In this document: in pieces, positions 1 through 11,137 of the stretch
How the letters are laid out: every line of letters starts with the position of its first letter
Position numbering within the stretch: position 1 is the first letter of the stretch
Assembly: GCA_963693315.1 (NCBI GenBank)
Contig: OY856187.1
Span: 378,795,306 to 378,859,305 of the forward strand
Reading direction: 5' to 3'
Source of the DNA: Diogma glabrata
Taxonomy: Eukaryota; Arthropoda; Insecta; Diptera; Cylindrotomidae
DNA length: 64,000 nt
The notes under the pieces: model-generated
Databases searched by the model: none
What the model was told of the DNA's origin: nothing
What the model saw: the letters and a program-made list of their open reading frames with translations, nothing else
Translations under genes and position numbers: made by a program

Positions 1-690
1 GAATATGGACCCTGCGGGCACACCCTTGGCAGACTAGAGAGCTTTTCAAGAGAACAAACAGTATGAATAAATGAGATTGCAAGCACTGGATGAAAAGGAT
101 GGGTCTACAGAGTTAAAGTCAAGAAGCAGAAGAATGGATACCATTTTTCTATTAATGTTTAACCTAATTTGACATCGCGATATGGTCGGAGATTTGAACA
201 TAGATCAGTAGCTCGAAAATTTTCAACCGAACTGGCAAGATGCTGATCGGACGGTATTCAGAGCTACTTTTTTGGAAATGGGAAGAATGAGGCCAACCTC
301 CATGCAGAAGGAATTTTATTGCATATAAGTTTCTATTCCGTAATAGTTTAAAATGGCTGTTTTGATTTTATATACGTTTAAAGGAGAAATTAAAAAGAAA
401 GGATTTTAACCCAGGTTAGATGGAAAAAACTTAATTTTACAAAAAAAAGTAATGATTCGGTTAGATTTAATGAAATTTAAATGAGCCAAAACCAGGTATA
501 TTGTGCAAAAATTGACATTGAAATTGCCTGTCCCTTCTTTTGGCATATGGGGCAACGTTTTGCATCACATACCTCTAAAAACACTGGAGATATATGTATA
601 AATTTTAAGATAGATTAGTTTTGAGATTTATAGACAAATAAAAAGGTTTATTAGTTAAAATAATAATAATTAAGTCTTTTAAGAACTGCT
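1..690. other. No gene recognised
   Basis: AT-rich sequence with short reading frames only. I see no domain, TIR pair or tandem structure here. The start of the LINE relic that follows cannot be traced further left because stop codons occur in the reverse transcriptase frame just before position 721. Confidence 0.5.
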
Positions 691-720
691 TTTCTCTGAT
701 TCATCGCAAAAACAAGATGA

Positions 721-1290
721 ACTGTTAATCCTATTCATAGTTTTGCTGATGATAGCACACTTCATGCATCACATGAAATGTCTAATATTCATTCAGCATC
801 AGCGCTTAATAACTGTAGGTCAAATTTGATAAATTTCTTAAACGATGATCTAACGACTATCATAGTTTGGGGTTTGGCTAACACTGTTGAATTTAATACA
901 AGTAAAACACAGGTTTGCCATTTTTCTAGATTGTTCACGCCTAATCCGTTTCCATTAAAGTTTGACTCCAAAGATCTTGTGGAGAAAGAATCTGTAACTG
1001 TAAGACTTCTAGGAGTAGAAGTTGAAAAAAATATGAAATGGAATTCTCATATTTTAAACCTAGCTAAGAACGCTGTTCAAAAATTAGGCTTTTTGGGACG
1101 ATGTCGTAAGTTTTTCAATAGTGAACAGCTTCTTTAATATATAAATCGTTTATACATCCCTGTATGGAGTACTGGAGTTTTCAGCGTGATTTTTTCAACA
1201 GAGTTTCTCATTTTTGGAATGCCTTACCTTCATGCGTTTTCCCTGATAGCTTTAATTCTCAAAATTTCAAAGTTGGCGTCCATAAATTTC
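721..1290 (+). pseudogene. Non-LTR retrotransposon (LINE) reverse transcriptase, C-terminal relic
   Basis: This is the 3' part of a LINE ORF2, the polymerase used for target-primed reverse transcription. The catalytic motif FADD lies at 742-753, preceded by the typical NPIHS and followed by STLHAS. The frame stays open to 1137 and includes the thumb-like segment VRLLGVEVEKNMKWNSHILN. A second frame from 1188 gives the LINE C-terminal signature FWNALP, followed by VFPDSFNSQNFK, so a frameshift lies between 1137 and 1188. Everything upstream of the palm is missing, so this is a 5'-truncated dead copy, which is usual for LINEs. An A-run at about 1417 may be the old 3' tail. The clade is uncertain (Jockey/I/CR1-like); the identification as LINE is firm. 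Confidence 0.85.
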
Positions 1291-1683
1291 TTAAAGAAAC
1301 TGAATAAATTTTCAAACTTAATCCTAATCCCCAGTTGGGCATGGTATCTTCGGATATTCAGAAACGTTAATTTATAATTTATTATAATTAACACTAAACA
1401 TGCCTTATTTTGAATTAAAAAAAAAATATCGATGCTGTTTCTGCTTTCTTCTTCCACGCGAACCTCTTTTTTCGCGATGCACTCGTCAATCGCAATTTAA
1501 TCTTTTATTTAAAAAAAGTACAATTCTCTCGTTGTTACCAGTCGCCTATTCCATTATTTCTCAGTTCTCAGTTAAATCATTTTCGATTACCAAATTGTAC
1601 AGTCTAACCAGAGGATATCGTCCTCTCCCACAAAAAGATCAGCCGGTATATTAAATTCTATTTCGTCGATCCATGAAAACATA

Positions 1684-2590
1684 TTCTCTTAGACTCTTGA
1701 CAACTGATTGAGTTCATTCCGGACTTAAACATTTAAAAACGCCACGTCCTTTAAATTAATATTTTTATGAGCTGTGACCATGTCGTTCTTGCTGTTTACA
1801 CATAACGCCGCGAGTATTGCCTGAACGTGCTTCCGATACCGCTGCTTAAGAGTTTTTATATGACATTTTGGTTAAGTGGTTGCAACAAGGGTGCATTGTT
1901 GGGTAAAAAAACTTGAAGTTTTCACCATCGGAAAAAATGTTTACTGTCCAATGGCAAAGGTAGGTGGCATTATCGACCAATAAAATTGCTTTTACTGGCA
2001 AGCCTTTGGTTTCCAAGTGACGAGATACTTCAAGGATAAACAAATCGTTGTACCACTCCTTAAAAAGCGCAGATGTTTGCCAAGCTGTTTTGGATAACTT
2101 GCAATACAGTGGCAAATTTACATTTTTACAACACCGAGGATTTTTTGATTTTCCAATCATCATCAAATTGAATTTATGTGTCCCTGTTGTATTTACACAA
2201 GGCATAATGGTGACCTTCATTGTTTATCGTCCGGTAACAGTTTTTTCGAAAACGGTAGCGTTTGTTTTCAAAATTTCATCATCAAGATCAGGATTTTTAA
2301 AGACTTCATTCGTTTGAATTTTTTTTTTTTGAGTAGCATACGTTTTTGAAGCGAATTCTTTCAAGTGTTCTTTATTATTTTTGACCCTAGTTAAAGTCGA
2401 CTTATGATGTATGTTGTAGCTTCTGCAGATCTCTGTGGATGTCTTGCCATCTTGGAGTTCATTTAAAATTGATAGTTTTGTTTTCAAAGAAATTGATCTC
2501 TGCCTTTCTTCTCCATCTTTACGGAAAAATGAAAATTGAATTGAATAATAAACCCATGGTTGCTTGTGCAGAAATTTTGGAATCAAATTG
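1684..2590 (-). pseudogene. Tigger/jerky-like (pogo superfamily) DNA transposase relic
   Basis: The minus strand encodes two parts of a Tigger-type transposase. The first (about 2530-2224) is an N-terminal CENP-B/psq-like helix-turn-helix, with ISLKTKLSILNELQDGKTS followed by an ICRSYNIHHKSTLTRVKNNK-type region. The second (2220-1846) is the DDE_1 catalytic core, with TIMPCVNTTGTHK, MIGKSKNPRC and ILLVDNA, the last holding the second catalytic Asp. A further segment in a shifted frame (about 1920-1690) matches the family's QPLxQ and NINLKD C-terminal region. The stretch between the DNA-binding and catalytic parts that should carry the CENP-B second helix domain and the first catalytic Asp is missing, and a stop separates the halves. 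It is therefore an internally deleted, frameshifted copy. I could not find its TIRs. Host CENP-B/jerky-type genes derive from this family, but the lesions here argue against a domesticated gene. Confidence 0.88.
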
Positions 2591-2689
2591 TTGCCGATGC
2601 AGAGGTTGCATCCTCAATCTTAGTCATGAAGCATTTATTGATAATGTCAAACTATTTCTTACTAATTTTTTGATTTTTTAATTAAAAAT

Positions 2690-3209
2690 TCAATTGCATC
2701 TTTTCTCAGCCTGTTTTTATTTAATTATTAATTTTTTATTTAATTAATGTGCCACTAACTGGATTATTGATATCTATTTGCTTTTACTATTATTTTATTA
2801 TTTCCTCAATCTCATAATTAAATATTTATGTGATAAGGATTTATTGTTTAGTTATTAGCTTAAAAAAAAAATGATTCGTAGATTTGAAACTGCGCAAAAA
2901 TATTTCGTGAGTTGACCTAAAAATTATACTAAAGCAAATACATATGAAATTGTCAAAACAATCTCAACAATTTTTTTTTGTGCCGAAAACGTTCCAAAGT
3001 GGAACTAACATACACTGTCCACAAGGATCACTCTCATATTTGAACTTATATTATATTACATTAGACCACAAAACACCCCACTAAAATTATTATTAGTAAT
3101 TATATTTCTTCATAATAATACTTCAGTTGACCTTTAAATTCAATTTAAATGAAAAAAAAAATGATAAACAAACATTTCCCCAATAGTCAAAACAAATATA
3201 CCTATTTAT
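2690..3209. other. AT-rich spacer without recognisable features
   Basis: Homopolymer-rich sequence between the Tigger relic and the tandem array. No reading frame, TIR or RNA gene is seen. Confidence 0.5.
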
Positions 3210-4731
3210 TTTCAATACCATCGAGAATTTGAAAAATACAGCAACATTAATTAATTGCAAAACAATTGAAATAATTTCTTCAATGAAAATAATTTTACTT
3301 TATTAATTAATTTTTTACTCAAGAGAAAGGATTTATTATGGGATCGTCATTAATTGGATTATTAAAAACAATAAATAAATGTATTGTAAAGTTACAGAGG
3401 TTCAAAAGAAGCCCAAAAATTATTAATGAACTTTTATATCGGCAGTCAAGCGAATTAAATACTTATGATTGCATAAACAAATTTGAACAATGAAGCAGTT
3501 CTCTATATGAGTTACATAAATTCATTACTCAATAAACTTTAACAAACATTTAAAAAATATAATTAACATTTATTAAAAAGAACAAAGTTTATATATAAAA
3601 ATGTTCAGTTTAGAAATATGCAAATCTACATTTGAAAGAAAAAAATTTGAGCTCTGAAATAAATTATGATTTTTGTAACAAATTTTATATCGGTCAAACA
3701 GACGGAAAATTCATTAGCATATTTTTGGAACATATACTTACCAAATAAAAAGAAAATTAACTTGAAATACTGAAAAGAACTTTATACCAGTTTTGAAAAA
3801 CAAAATAAAAATTTATTAGAAGAATTTGCAAATTCAGAGCATAACCAATAAATTATAATAATAATTTACTTTTTAGTTCAAACTAATTTTTCAAATCAAT
3901 TTTAAATGTTCCTTCAATTTGTGTTGCTTGACAAAAATTTTGACATATCAAAAAAGGATTTGTTTGTTTATTAAAAAAAAATATTAACATTTAATTTATT
4001 AATATAGATAACGAAACAACACCACGAGCTTATCATATAAGATATCGAGATGCTTTCGTTTTATATATGAACTGAACAAAAAAGATTGATTTTTAGAATC
4101 AGATTTATATCAAATATATCAGGTTGTTGATTTTTTTTAGTTAAAACTTAAAAATAAGAACCAATTTCGCATGCATAAAGGGAACAGTTTTTTGTTTTGT
4201 AAATTTTTTTATTTTCGATCTACGGGTATGACAACTTCGCGTACTCCAGTCCCTGCTATTGTTGTACGAGGTAACGTAAGATATCACATACCACTGCCCA
4301 TAGCAATCAGGGTATCAATAGCAAGGTTGGCATGATATATATCAATGATATATATCCGATATATATCATTGATATATATCACGATATTTATTCCTTGATA
4401 TATATCATGATATTTATAAAACCATTAATTATTCCTACCTTAAAGTTAAAAACACTGTTAACAGTGTTAACACTGCTTGCAAAACGCATGTCTATCATAA
4501 AACAATATTTTTATTCAGGTTATTCCCCGAATTCGTTTCGAGTTATTTTTCCAAAAAAATTCCTAGAATTTCTTTCGTGTTATTTTTCAAAACACATCGA
4601 ATGAATCTTTATTTCATTATTTCTTCAGTAGTTTATGAGTTGGTCGATATAAAATTTCAACGGATATTGTGTTGAGCTGTTAATAATATATCGTTAGTTT
4701 GTAGTTTATTGTTTGTTATAATAAAATTAAA

Positions 4732-6731
4732 ATGCCAAAACGTAAACTGACTATTTGGAAATATTTTGAAGAGATTCAAAAGATCGGAAACACTGGAAAA
4801 TGGGCGAAATGTAAAAACTGTAACAAAGAAATGCAAGGTATACCAACACGTTTGCATGATCATTTTGTTAAATGTCCAGGAAATCAAACCAGTGTTGAAG
4901 TTATAGGAAATGAAGCAAAAGGGTCGGATAGTGAAAATATTACTGCTAGTGACCTCTTAACCAGCCAGCAAGGTAAATAAATTTTAAATTTGACTAAAAA
5001 AGTAAATAAAATTTTGTTAATTTAGTAATAATTATTTAGTTAACCCAGTGTAGTGAATTTAAGTTTTTCGCATACAAATCTCAAAAAAGTGGTATTTTGT
5101 TTTGATATATACATGTATTGTTTTTATTTTAGTTGATCCTGGAAGAGATAAAATTGAGTTTACTGTAGGAAAAACCAAATTAGGTCTGCTTAATATACGT
5201 AAAGACACCGATGTTGTTTCAACGTCCCAAAAATACAAAGAGCAAATTGACATTCAAATGGGAAAATTTTTTTTCTCCACCAATACCCCATTTTCTCACA
5301 TAGAACACGAAGAATTTCACAAATTATGTAACTTATTACGACCGTGTTATGTCCCTCCGAGTAGACGCCAGATTGGAGGACCTATTTTGAATAAAGTTTA
5401 TTCCGAAACAATGGTTGAATGTAAAAATAAATATGATGGAGAAATTGTATCCATGTCTTTGGATGGATGGAGCAACATACACAACGAACCGATAATATGT
5501 ACATCTTTTGTAACTCAGGCCGGTGAATCTGTACTTATTGATAGTGTTGATACATCTGGTAAACCTCATACATCAGAATATCTAAAAGAAATTGCTTTGG
5601 AATCAATCTCTAAGGCCATTAAAAAATTTGGAGTATCAGTACGAAGCATAGTTACAGATAATGCTAGTAATGTTACTAAAATGAGAAGATACGTAGAGAG
5701 TGAAAACTTAATACAATATGGATGTTCAGCACATATATTAAACTTATTGGCATTGGACTTGGACAATTCTGCAGTTACTGGTCACATTTTACGTGTAATA
5801 AAATATTTTCGAAATAAACATTTACCTGCCGCACAAGAAACTTATTTTACCCCATGAAGTTCGTTGGAACACGATGACCGATGCTATCAAGTCATTCTTG
5901 GAAAATCGAGGTAACCTGGTTCAGTTATGCCAAGATCACAAAGATGACATAGATACTGACATAACTAAAATTGTAAATGATATAAATATTGTCATTAATG
6001 CTAAACATATGCTTAGTTGCCTAGAGCCAATAGCAGTCGCTTTAGACAGAGCGCAAAGAGATAAAACTACGATTGCTGTTGTAGTTGAAATTTGGCATAA
6101 ACTGGAACTTGATCTTAAACTAAAGCAATCTTTAGAAGTTAAGAAACATTTTTATCGAAGGAGAGACATGGCTTTACATGCACCTCATTACCTAGCTAAT
6201 ATACTTGACCATCGATTTTTGGGTAAACGTTTGAATAACGATAAAAAAGAAGCAGCATATAATTATTTAAATAAAGTGAACTCAGACTTCATTCCATTTG
6301 TAATGGCGCTTTTAGCTGAATCTACACCATTTCCGAAATATGTATTTGGTTCTCAGTTTAGAAATACAAAACCAATGGTGTGGTGGAAAGGAATTACAAT
6401 TAATGATGGATCTTGGCCAAATAAACAAGACTTTTTAGCTTTATGTGAACAGCTGCTTAGTGCAGTTGCGACTACCGCATCTCTTGAGAGAACGTTTTCG
6501 TCATTTGGTCTTGTGCAATCAAAGCTACGTAATAGGATTGGAAACGAAAAAGCTGGCAAATTGACATTCTTATTTAAATACAAAAATCAGATAGAAAAAA
6601 ATAGAAAAGAAAATATTGATTGGATTTGGGACAATTCTAACGTTTCTATTATACCACCTTTACCAGAAGAATCATCGCAACATTCTGAAGAGTCCGACGA
6701 TAATTTACCATTAATAAGATGGTTAATATAA
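4732..6731 (+). pseudogene. hAT transposase (BED finger + RNase-H-like DDE + hATC), one frameshift
   Basis: Cut-and-paste transposase acting in the nucleus on the element's ends. Exon 1 (4732-4972) encodes a BED zinc finger with C27, C30, H44 and C48 as likely ligands (KWAKCKNCNKE ... RLHDHFVKC). An intron of 160 bp (4973-5132, GTAAAT...TTTTAG) joins phase-consistently to exon 2. Exon 2 carries MSLDGWSN with the first catalytic Asp, IVTDNASN with the second, and the C-terminal hATC dimerisation region TTASLERTFSSFG with the catalytic Glu and SKLRNR. The frame breaks near 5835-5845, between HLPAAQ and LPHEVRWNTMTDA. The family normally has a few more residues there, so a short deletion is likely. 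The start was chosen because the finger begins a few residues after this ATG and no longer open frame precedes it. Without the frameshift all domains would be present, so it was active recently. Confidence 0.93.
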
Positions 6732-6851
6732 AATTTTTGGCACCATTCAGATATTCATAAGTTGATTAGTTTTTCGTTTAATATAATGTGCAAGTAAAGT
6801 TGTATTTTTTTTTTATTAGTTTCAGAATTTCTATTTATTTTTGGCGTTTGT

Positions 6852-6857
6852 AATAAA
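6852..6857 (+). terminator. Candidate polyadenylation signal AATAAA of the hAT gene
   Basis: AATAAA lies about 120 bp after the transposase stop and inside the right TIR, so it can serve the element's own transcript. AATAAA is common in such AT-rich DNA, so this is suggestive only. Confidence 0.4.
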
Positions 6858-6952
6858 AGAATTTACCTAAATAGTTTCTTGTTTTTTTTGGCTACTATAT
6901 ATTGAATAATATTATAGTTAAATAAATTATTTAAAAATAAATATCATAAAGT

Positions 6953-6988
6953 GATATATATCGGATATATATCGGATATATATCGGAT
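6953..6988 (+). repeat. hAT subterminal tandem motif (GATATATATCG x3)
   Basis: Three consecutive copies of an 11-bp motif GATATATATCG lie about 40 bp inside the right end. Inverted, less regular versions (CCGATATATATC) lie inside the left end near 4355-4370. In hAT elements subterminal repeats of this sort bind the BED domain; that role is inferred here. Confidence 0.6.
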
Positions 6989-7900
6989 GATATGATATTT
7001 ATATAAATATCATGATATTTGCCAACCTTGATCAATAGCAAAGGTGATATGCTTATTATTTAAAAATAATATTGGATATGCTCTGAATTCGGGAATTCTA
7101 ATAAATTTTTTGTTTTTCTTTCAAAACTGGTATAAAGTTATTTTCAGTATTTCAAGTTAATTTTCTTTTTATTTGTATTTTTATTTGGTATATGTTTCAA
7201 AAATATGCTAATGAATTTCCGGTCTGTTTGACCGATACATAATTTGTATTTCAGTTAATTTTTTTTATTTGTTCTATTATGCTAATACATTTTCGGTCTG
7301 TCTGACCGAATAAAATTTGTTACAAAAAATACAATTTATTTAATGAAACCCAAATTTTTTTTTTCGAATCTTAGGAATACTGATGGATGAACTGTATTCA
7401 CTATTCAGTCAACGATAGCACCCTCAATCTTAGTTTTGGAATAATCCTTGATAACAACACGCTATTACTTGCTCGAAACAACTAGCCTTTAACTTTATAT
7501 TTAGACTATAATTACTGAGGAGGCCATGCGACACATGAGCAAGGAATGTGCTGACGGGTAAATTGACAATTTAAGTTTTGTTCGTGCAAATTTTTCAAAA
7601 AAAATTTCTTTGTTTCATTTTATTTTATTTTTATTTCCTTTGTTTTATCATGAAGTATAGAGTGAGAGGATTTATTGTTGGTTATCCATTATTTAAAACA
7701 AAACATAAAAAAAAACAAAAAAAAATTTCGTCCATCAACACCTTAGCAGGCATATTGTTGTCTTAAAAGGTTTTTAATTGTTGTTGTGACACATATTGTA
7801 TTTCCTACTATGCACACAACAATTTTATTTTAAACAATCATCGTCTATTTATCAAAATTTGTTTTTACAGAATCACTGATGGGGGAGTATTTATGGTGAT

Positions 7901-9596
7901 TTTCAATACCATCGAGAATTTGAAAAACACAGCAACATCAACTAATTGCAAAACAATTAAAATCATTTCTTTAATGAAAATAATTGTACTTTGTTATATG
8001 ATCACCATTTGTTGGATTATTAAAAACAAATAAATAAATGTACAAAAGTAATAAAGGTTCAATTTTCAAAAGAAGTCCAAAAATTATTAATTATTACTGA
8101 TTTGAACAATGAAGCAGTTCTCTATAAGTTACATAAATACATTACTCAATAAACTTTAAGAAACATTTAAAAAATATAATTAACATTTATTAAAAAAAAT
8201 AAACTTGATACATAAAAATGTTCAGTTTAGAAATACGCCGATCTACATTTGAAAAAAAAAAAATTTGAGCTCATGAAATAAATTGTGATTTTTGTAACAA
8301 ATTTTATATCGGTCAGACAGACAGGAAATTCATTAGTATATTCTTGGAACTTATACCAAATAAAAATACAAATATAAAGAAAATTAACTTGAAATACTGA
8401 AAAGAACTTTATACCTGTTTTGAAAATAAATAAAAAAATTATTAGAAGAATTTGCAAATTCAGAGCATAACCAATATTGATTTTTAACAATAATTTACTT
8501 TTTAGTACAAACTTTAAATCAATTTTAAATGTTCCTTCAAGTTGTGTTGATTAACACAACTTTTGACATCAAAAGAGGATTTGTTTGTTTATTAAAAAAA
8601 AATTAATATTTAATTTATTAATGTGTATAACGAAACAAAACGTGAAACGCTTTCATTTTAATTATGAATTAAACAAAAAAGATTGATTCTGATTCGAATT
8701 CAAAATATCATTTGTTTTGGTTTAAATCAGATTTATATCAAATATATCAGGCTTTTAATTTTTTTTTAGTTAAAACTTAAAAAATGAACCAATTTCACAT
8801 GCACAAAGAGATCAGTTTTCACTGATTTGTAAATTTTTTTTATTTTTATCTACGGATATGACAACTTTGCGTACTCCAAGGCCGTAAGATATCACATACT
8901 ACTGACGATAGCAATGGCATATCATTAACCGAGATGATATCTTTATTATTTAAAAATAATATTGGTTATACTCTGAATTCGCGAATACTTCTAATAAAAT
9001 TTTTATTTACATATTTCCAAAACATATTAGTGATTTTCAGTATTTCATGTTAATTTTTTTTCATTTGTTCTATTATGCTAATGAATTTCCTACCTGTCTG
9101 ACCGATATAAAATTTGTTACAAAAAATACAATTATTTCATGAATCCAAATTTTTTTTTTTTTCAATTTTTAGGAATGCTGATGGATGAGCTGTATTCACT
9201 ATTCAGTCAACGATAGCACCCCCAATCTTAGTTTTGGAATATTCCTTGATAATAACACGCTATTGCTTGCGCGAAACAACTAGCCTTTCACTCTATATCT
9301 AGACTATAATTATTGAGGAAGCCATGCGACACATGAGCAAGGAATGTGCCACAGACGATTTATTGTTGGTTAAAACAAAACATAAAAAAATAAAAACAAA
9401 AAAAAATTGCGGCCATCAACACCTTAGCAGGAATATTGTCTTAAAAGGTTTTTAATTGTTGTTGTGACTTATATTGTATTGCCTAATACACAAAAATTTT
9501 ATTTAAAAAAAAATAAGCTAAAATCCCAGCTTTCGTTGTTCATTTATAAAAATCTTGTTTTTATAGAATCACTGGTGGGGGAGTATTTATGGCGAC
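7901..9596 (+). repeat. Tandem unit B
   Basis: Second unit of the array, uninterrupted. Left arm about 8262-8480, right arm about 8950-9150, with a spacer of about 470 bp. Small indels distinguish it from unit A. Confidence 0.8.
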
Positions 9597-11137
9597 TTTC
9601 AATGTCATCGAGAATTTGAAAAATACAGCAACATTAACCAATTCCAAAAAAATTGAAATAATTTCTTTAATGTAAATAATTTTACTTTGTTATGGGATCA
9701 CCATTAATTGGATTATTAAAAACAAATAAATAAATGTGTAGAAGTAATAGTGGTTCAAAAGAAGTTCAAAAATTATTAATGAGCTTTTATTTCGGCAGTC
9801 AAGAGAAATAAATATTTATGAACAAATTTGAACAATGGAGCAGTTCTCTATAAGTTACATAAATATATTACTAAATAAACTTTAACACCATTTAAAAAAA
9901 ATATAATTAACATTTTTAAAAATAATAATGTTTATATATAAAATTTTCAGTTTAGAAATAAATCTAGATTTGAAAAAAAAATTTTGAGTTCATGAAATAA
10001 GTAACAAATTTTATAGTGGTCAGACAGACAGGAAAATCATTAGCATATTTTTAGAATATATATCAACAACTAAAAAGAAAATTAATTTGAAATACTAAAA
10101 ATCACTTATTTATACCAGTTTTGAAAATAAATAAAAAAAAATTATTAGAAGAATTTGCAAATTCAGAGCATAACAAATATTGATTTTAATTTTTAAATAA
10201 TAAACTACTTTTTGATTTAAAATCAGTATTTAAATGTTCGTACAGTTTGTTTTTATTGACAAGTCGACATGTCAAAAACATTTGTTTGTTTATTAAAAAA
10301 AATATTATTGTGTATAACAAAATAACACCACAAGCTTATCAAATAAGATATAGAGATTTCAAGCTTTCATTTTATTTATGAATTAAACAAATAAGATTGA
10401 TTTTGATTCGAATTCAAAAAATCAATTGTTCTGATCTAAATCAGATTTATATCAAATATATCAGGGTTTTGATTTTTTTTAATCAAAATTTAAAAAAAAA
10501 TGAACTAATTCCATGTAACTTTGCGTTGTCCAGTCCAATGCCGGTTAGTGATTTTCTATATTTCATGTTAATTTTCTTTTTATTTGTTGCTATTTGTTGT
10601 AAAAATATGCTAATGAATTTCCTGTCTGTCTGACCGATATAAAATTTGTTAAAAAAATTGCAATTTATTTCACGAACTCAATACATATTTTGTTTTGAAA
10701 TTTTGGGGATGCTATCTGATGAACTGCATTCAGTCAACGGTAGTACCCTCAATCTTAGTTTTTACTCGAACAAACGAGTTTTCATTCAACTAATGAGGAA
10801 GACAGGAATCCAATTTTAATTTTGTTCGTACAAATTTTTCTTAAAAATTCGCCTTGTATCATTTTATTTTATTTTTATTTCTTTATCTTATCATAAAATA
10901 TAATTTAGTAAGCTTTATTGTTTGGTTATCCATTATTTGAAAAAATATAAACAAAAATTAAAACAAAGAATTTGCGTTCATCAGCACCGTAGAACCAGAA
11001 CGCATATGTTGTATTCCCTACTACACAACCAACACATTTTATTAAAAAGAAATAAGCTAAAATCACCAATTTTTGTTGTTTATTTATCAAAATCCGTTTT
11101 TGGAGAATCACTGGTGAGGGAGTATTTGTGGTGATTT
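9597..11137 (+). repeat. Tandem unit C, internally shortened
   Basis: Third unit. Left arm about 9970-10175. The right arm is partly deleted (about 10545-10690) and the spacer is shortened. The unit ends at the TGGTGAGGGAGTATTTGTGG segment near 11130, after which similarity stops. Confidence 0.75.

Larger units (their letters stand above)
4322..7030 (+). mobile_element. hAT-superfamily DNA transposon, almost complete (2709 bp)
   Basis: Perfect 11-bp terminal inverted repeats CAAGGTTGGCA (4322-4332) and TGCCAACCTTG (7020-7030) are flanked by a perfect 8-bp target duplication ATCAATAG (4314-4321 and 7031-7038). These are hallmarks of hAT transposition. The tandem unit B (about 8900-8945) shows the same region without the insert, giving a paralogous near-empty site. 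The element encodes one plus-strand transposase with a short intron. Both ends carry repeated GATATATATC/CCGATATATAT subterminal motifs, as expected for transposase-binding arrays. It looks young: ends and duplications are perfect and the gene is open apart from one frameshift. Confidence 0.96.
3210..7900 (+). repeat. Tandem unit A (interrupted by hAT element)
   Basis: First unit of the array. Left inverted arm about 3640-3885, right arm about 7065-7360. The right arm contains its own small duplication: two versions of the GGTCTGTCTGACCG segment, near 7220 and 7290. The hAT element at 4322-7030 sits in the spacer between the arms. Confidence 0.8.
3210..11137. repeat. Tandem array of three long units, each with an internal inverted repeat
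   Basis: Three head-to-tail units begin with TTTCAATACCATCGAGAATT (or a variant) at 3210, 7901 and 9597, and end with a conserved GGGGGAGTATTTATGG-like segment. Lengths are about 1974 bp (unit A without its hAT insert), 1696 bp and 1541 bp. Inside each unit a left arm (with CGGTCAGACAGACAGG and TTCATTAGCATATTT) is matched downstream by its reverse complement (AATATGCTAATGAATTTCC and GTCTGTCTGACCG). Each unit could therefore fold into a long hairpin. No coding capacity is seen. It may be a satellite seeded by a foldback-type element, or a segmental tandem duplication. Confidence 0.85.

Noticed and set aside
1846..2590. Host CENP-B/jerky-like gene
   Set aside because: Internal deletion removes the first catalytic region, and stops plus a frameshift are present; a transposon relic is simpler.
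3600..10700. A CRISPR-like or spaced short-repeat array
   Set aside because: The recurring GTCTGTCTGACCG motif is part of long diverged arms in a eukaryotic repeat, not short identical repeats with unique spacers.
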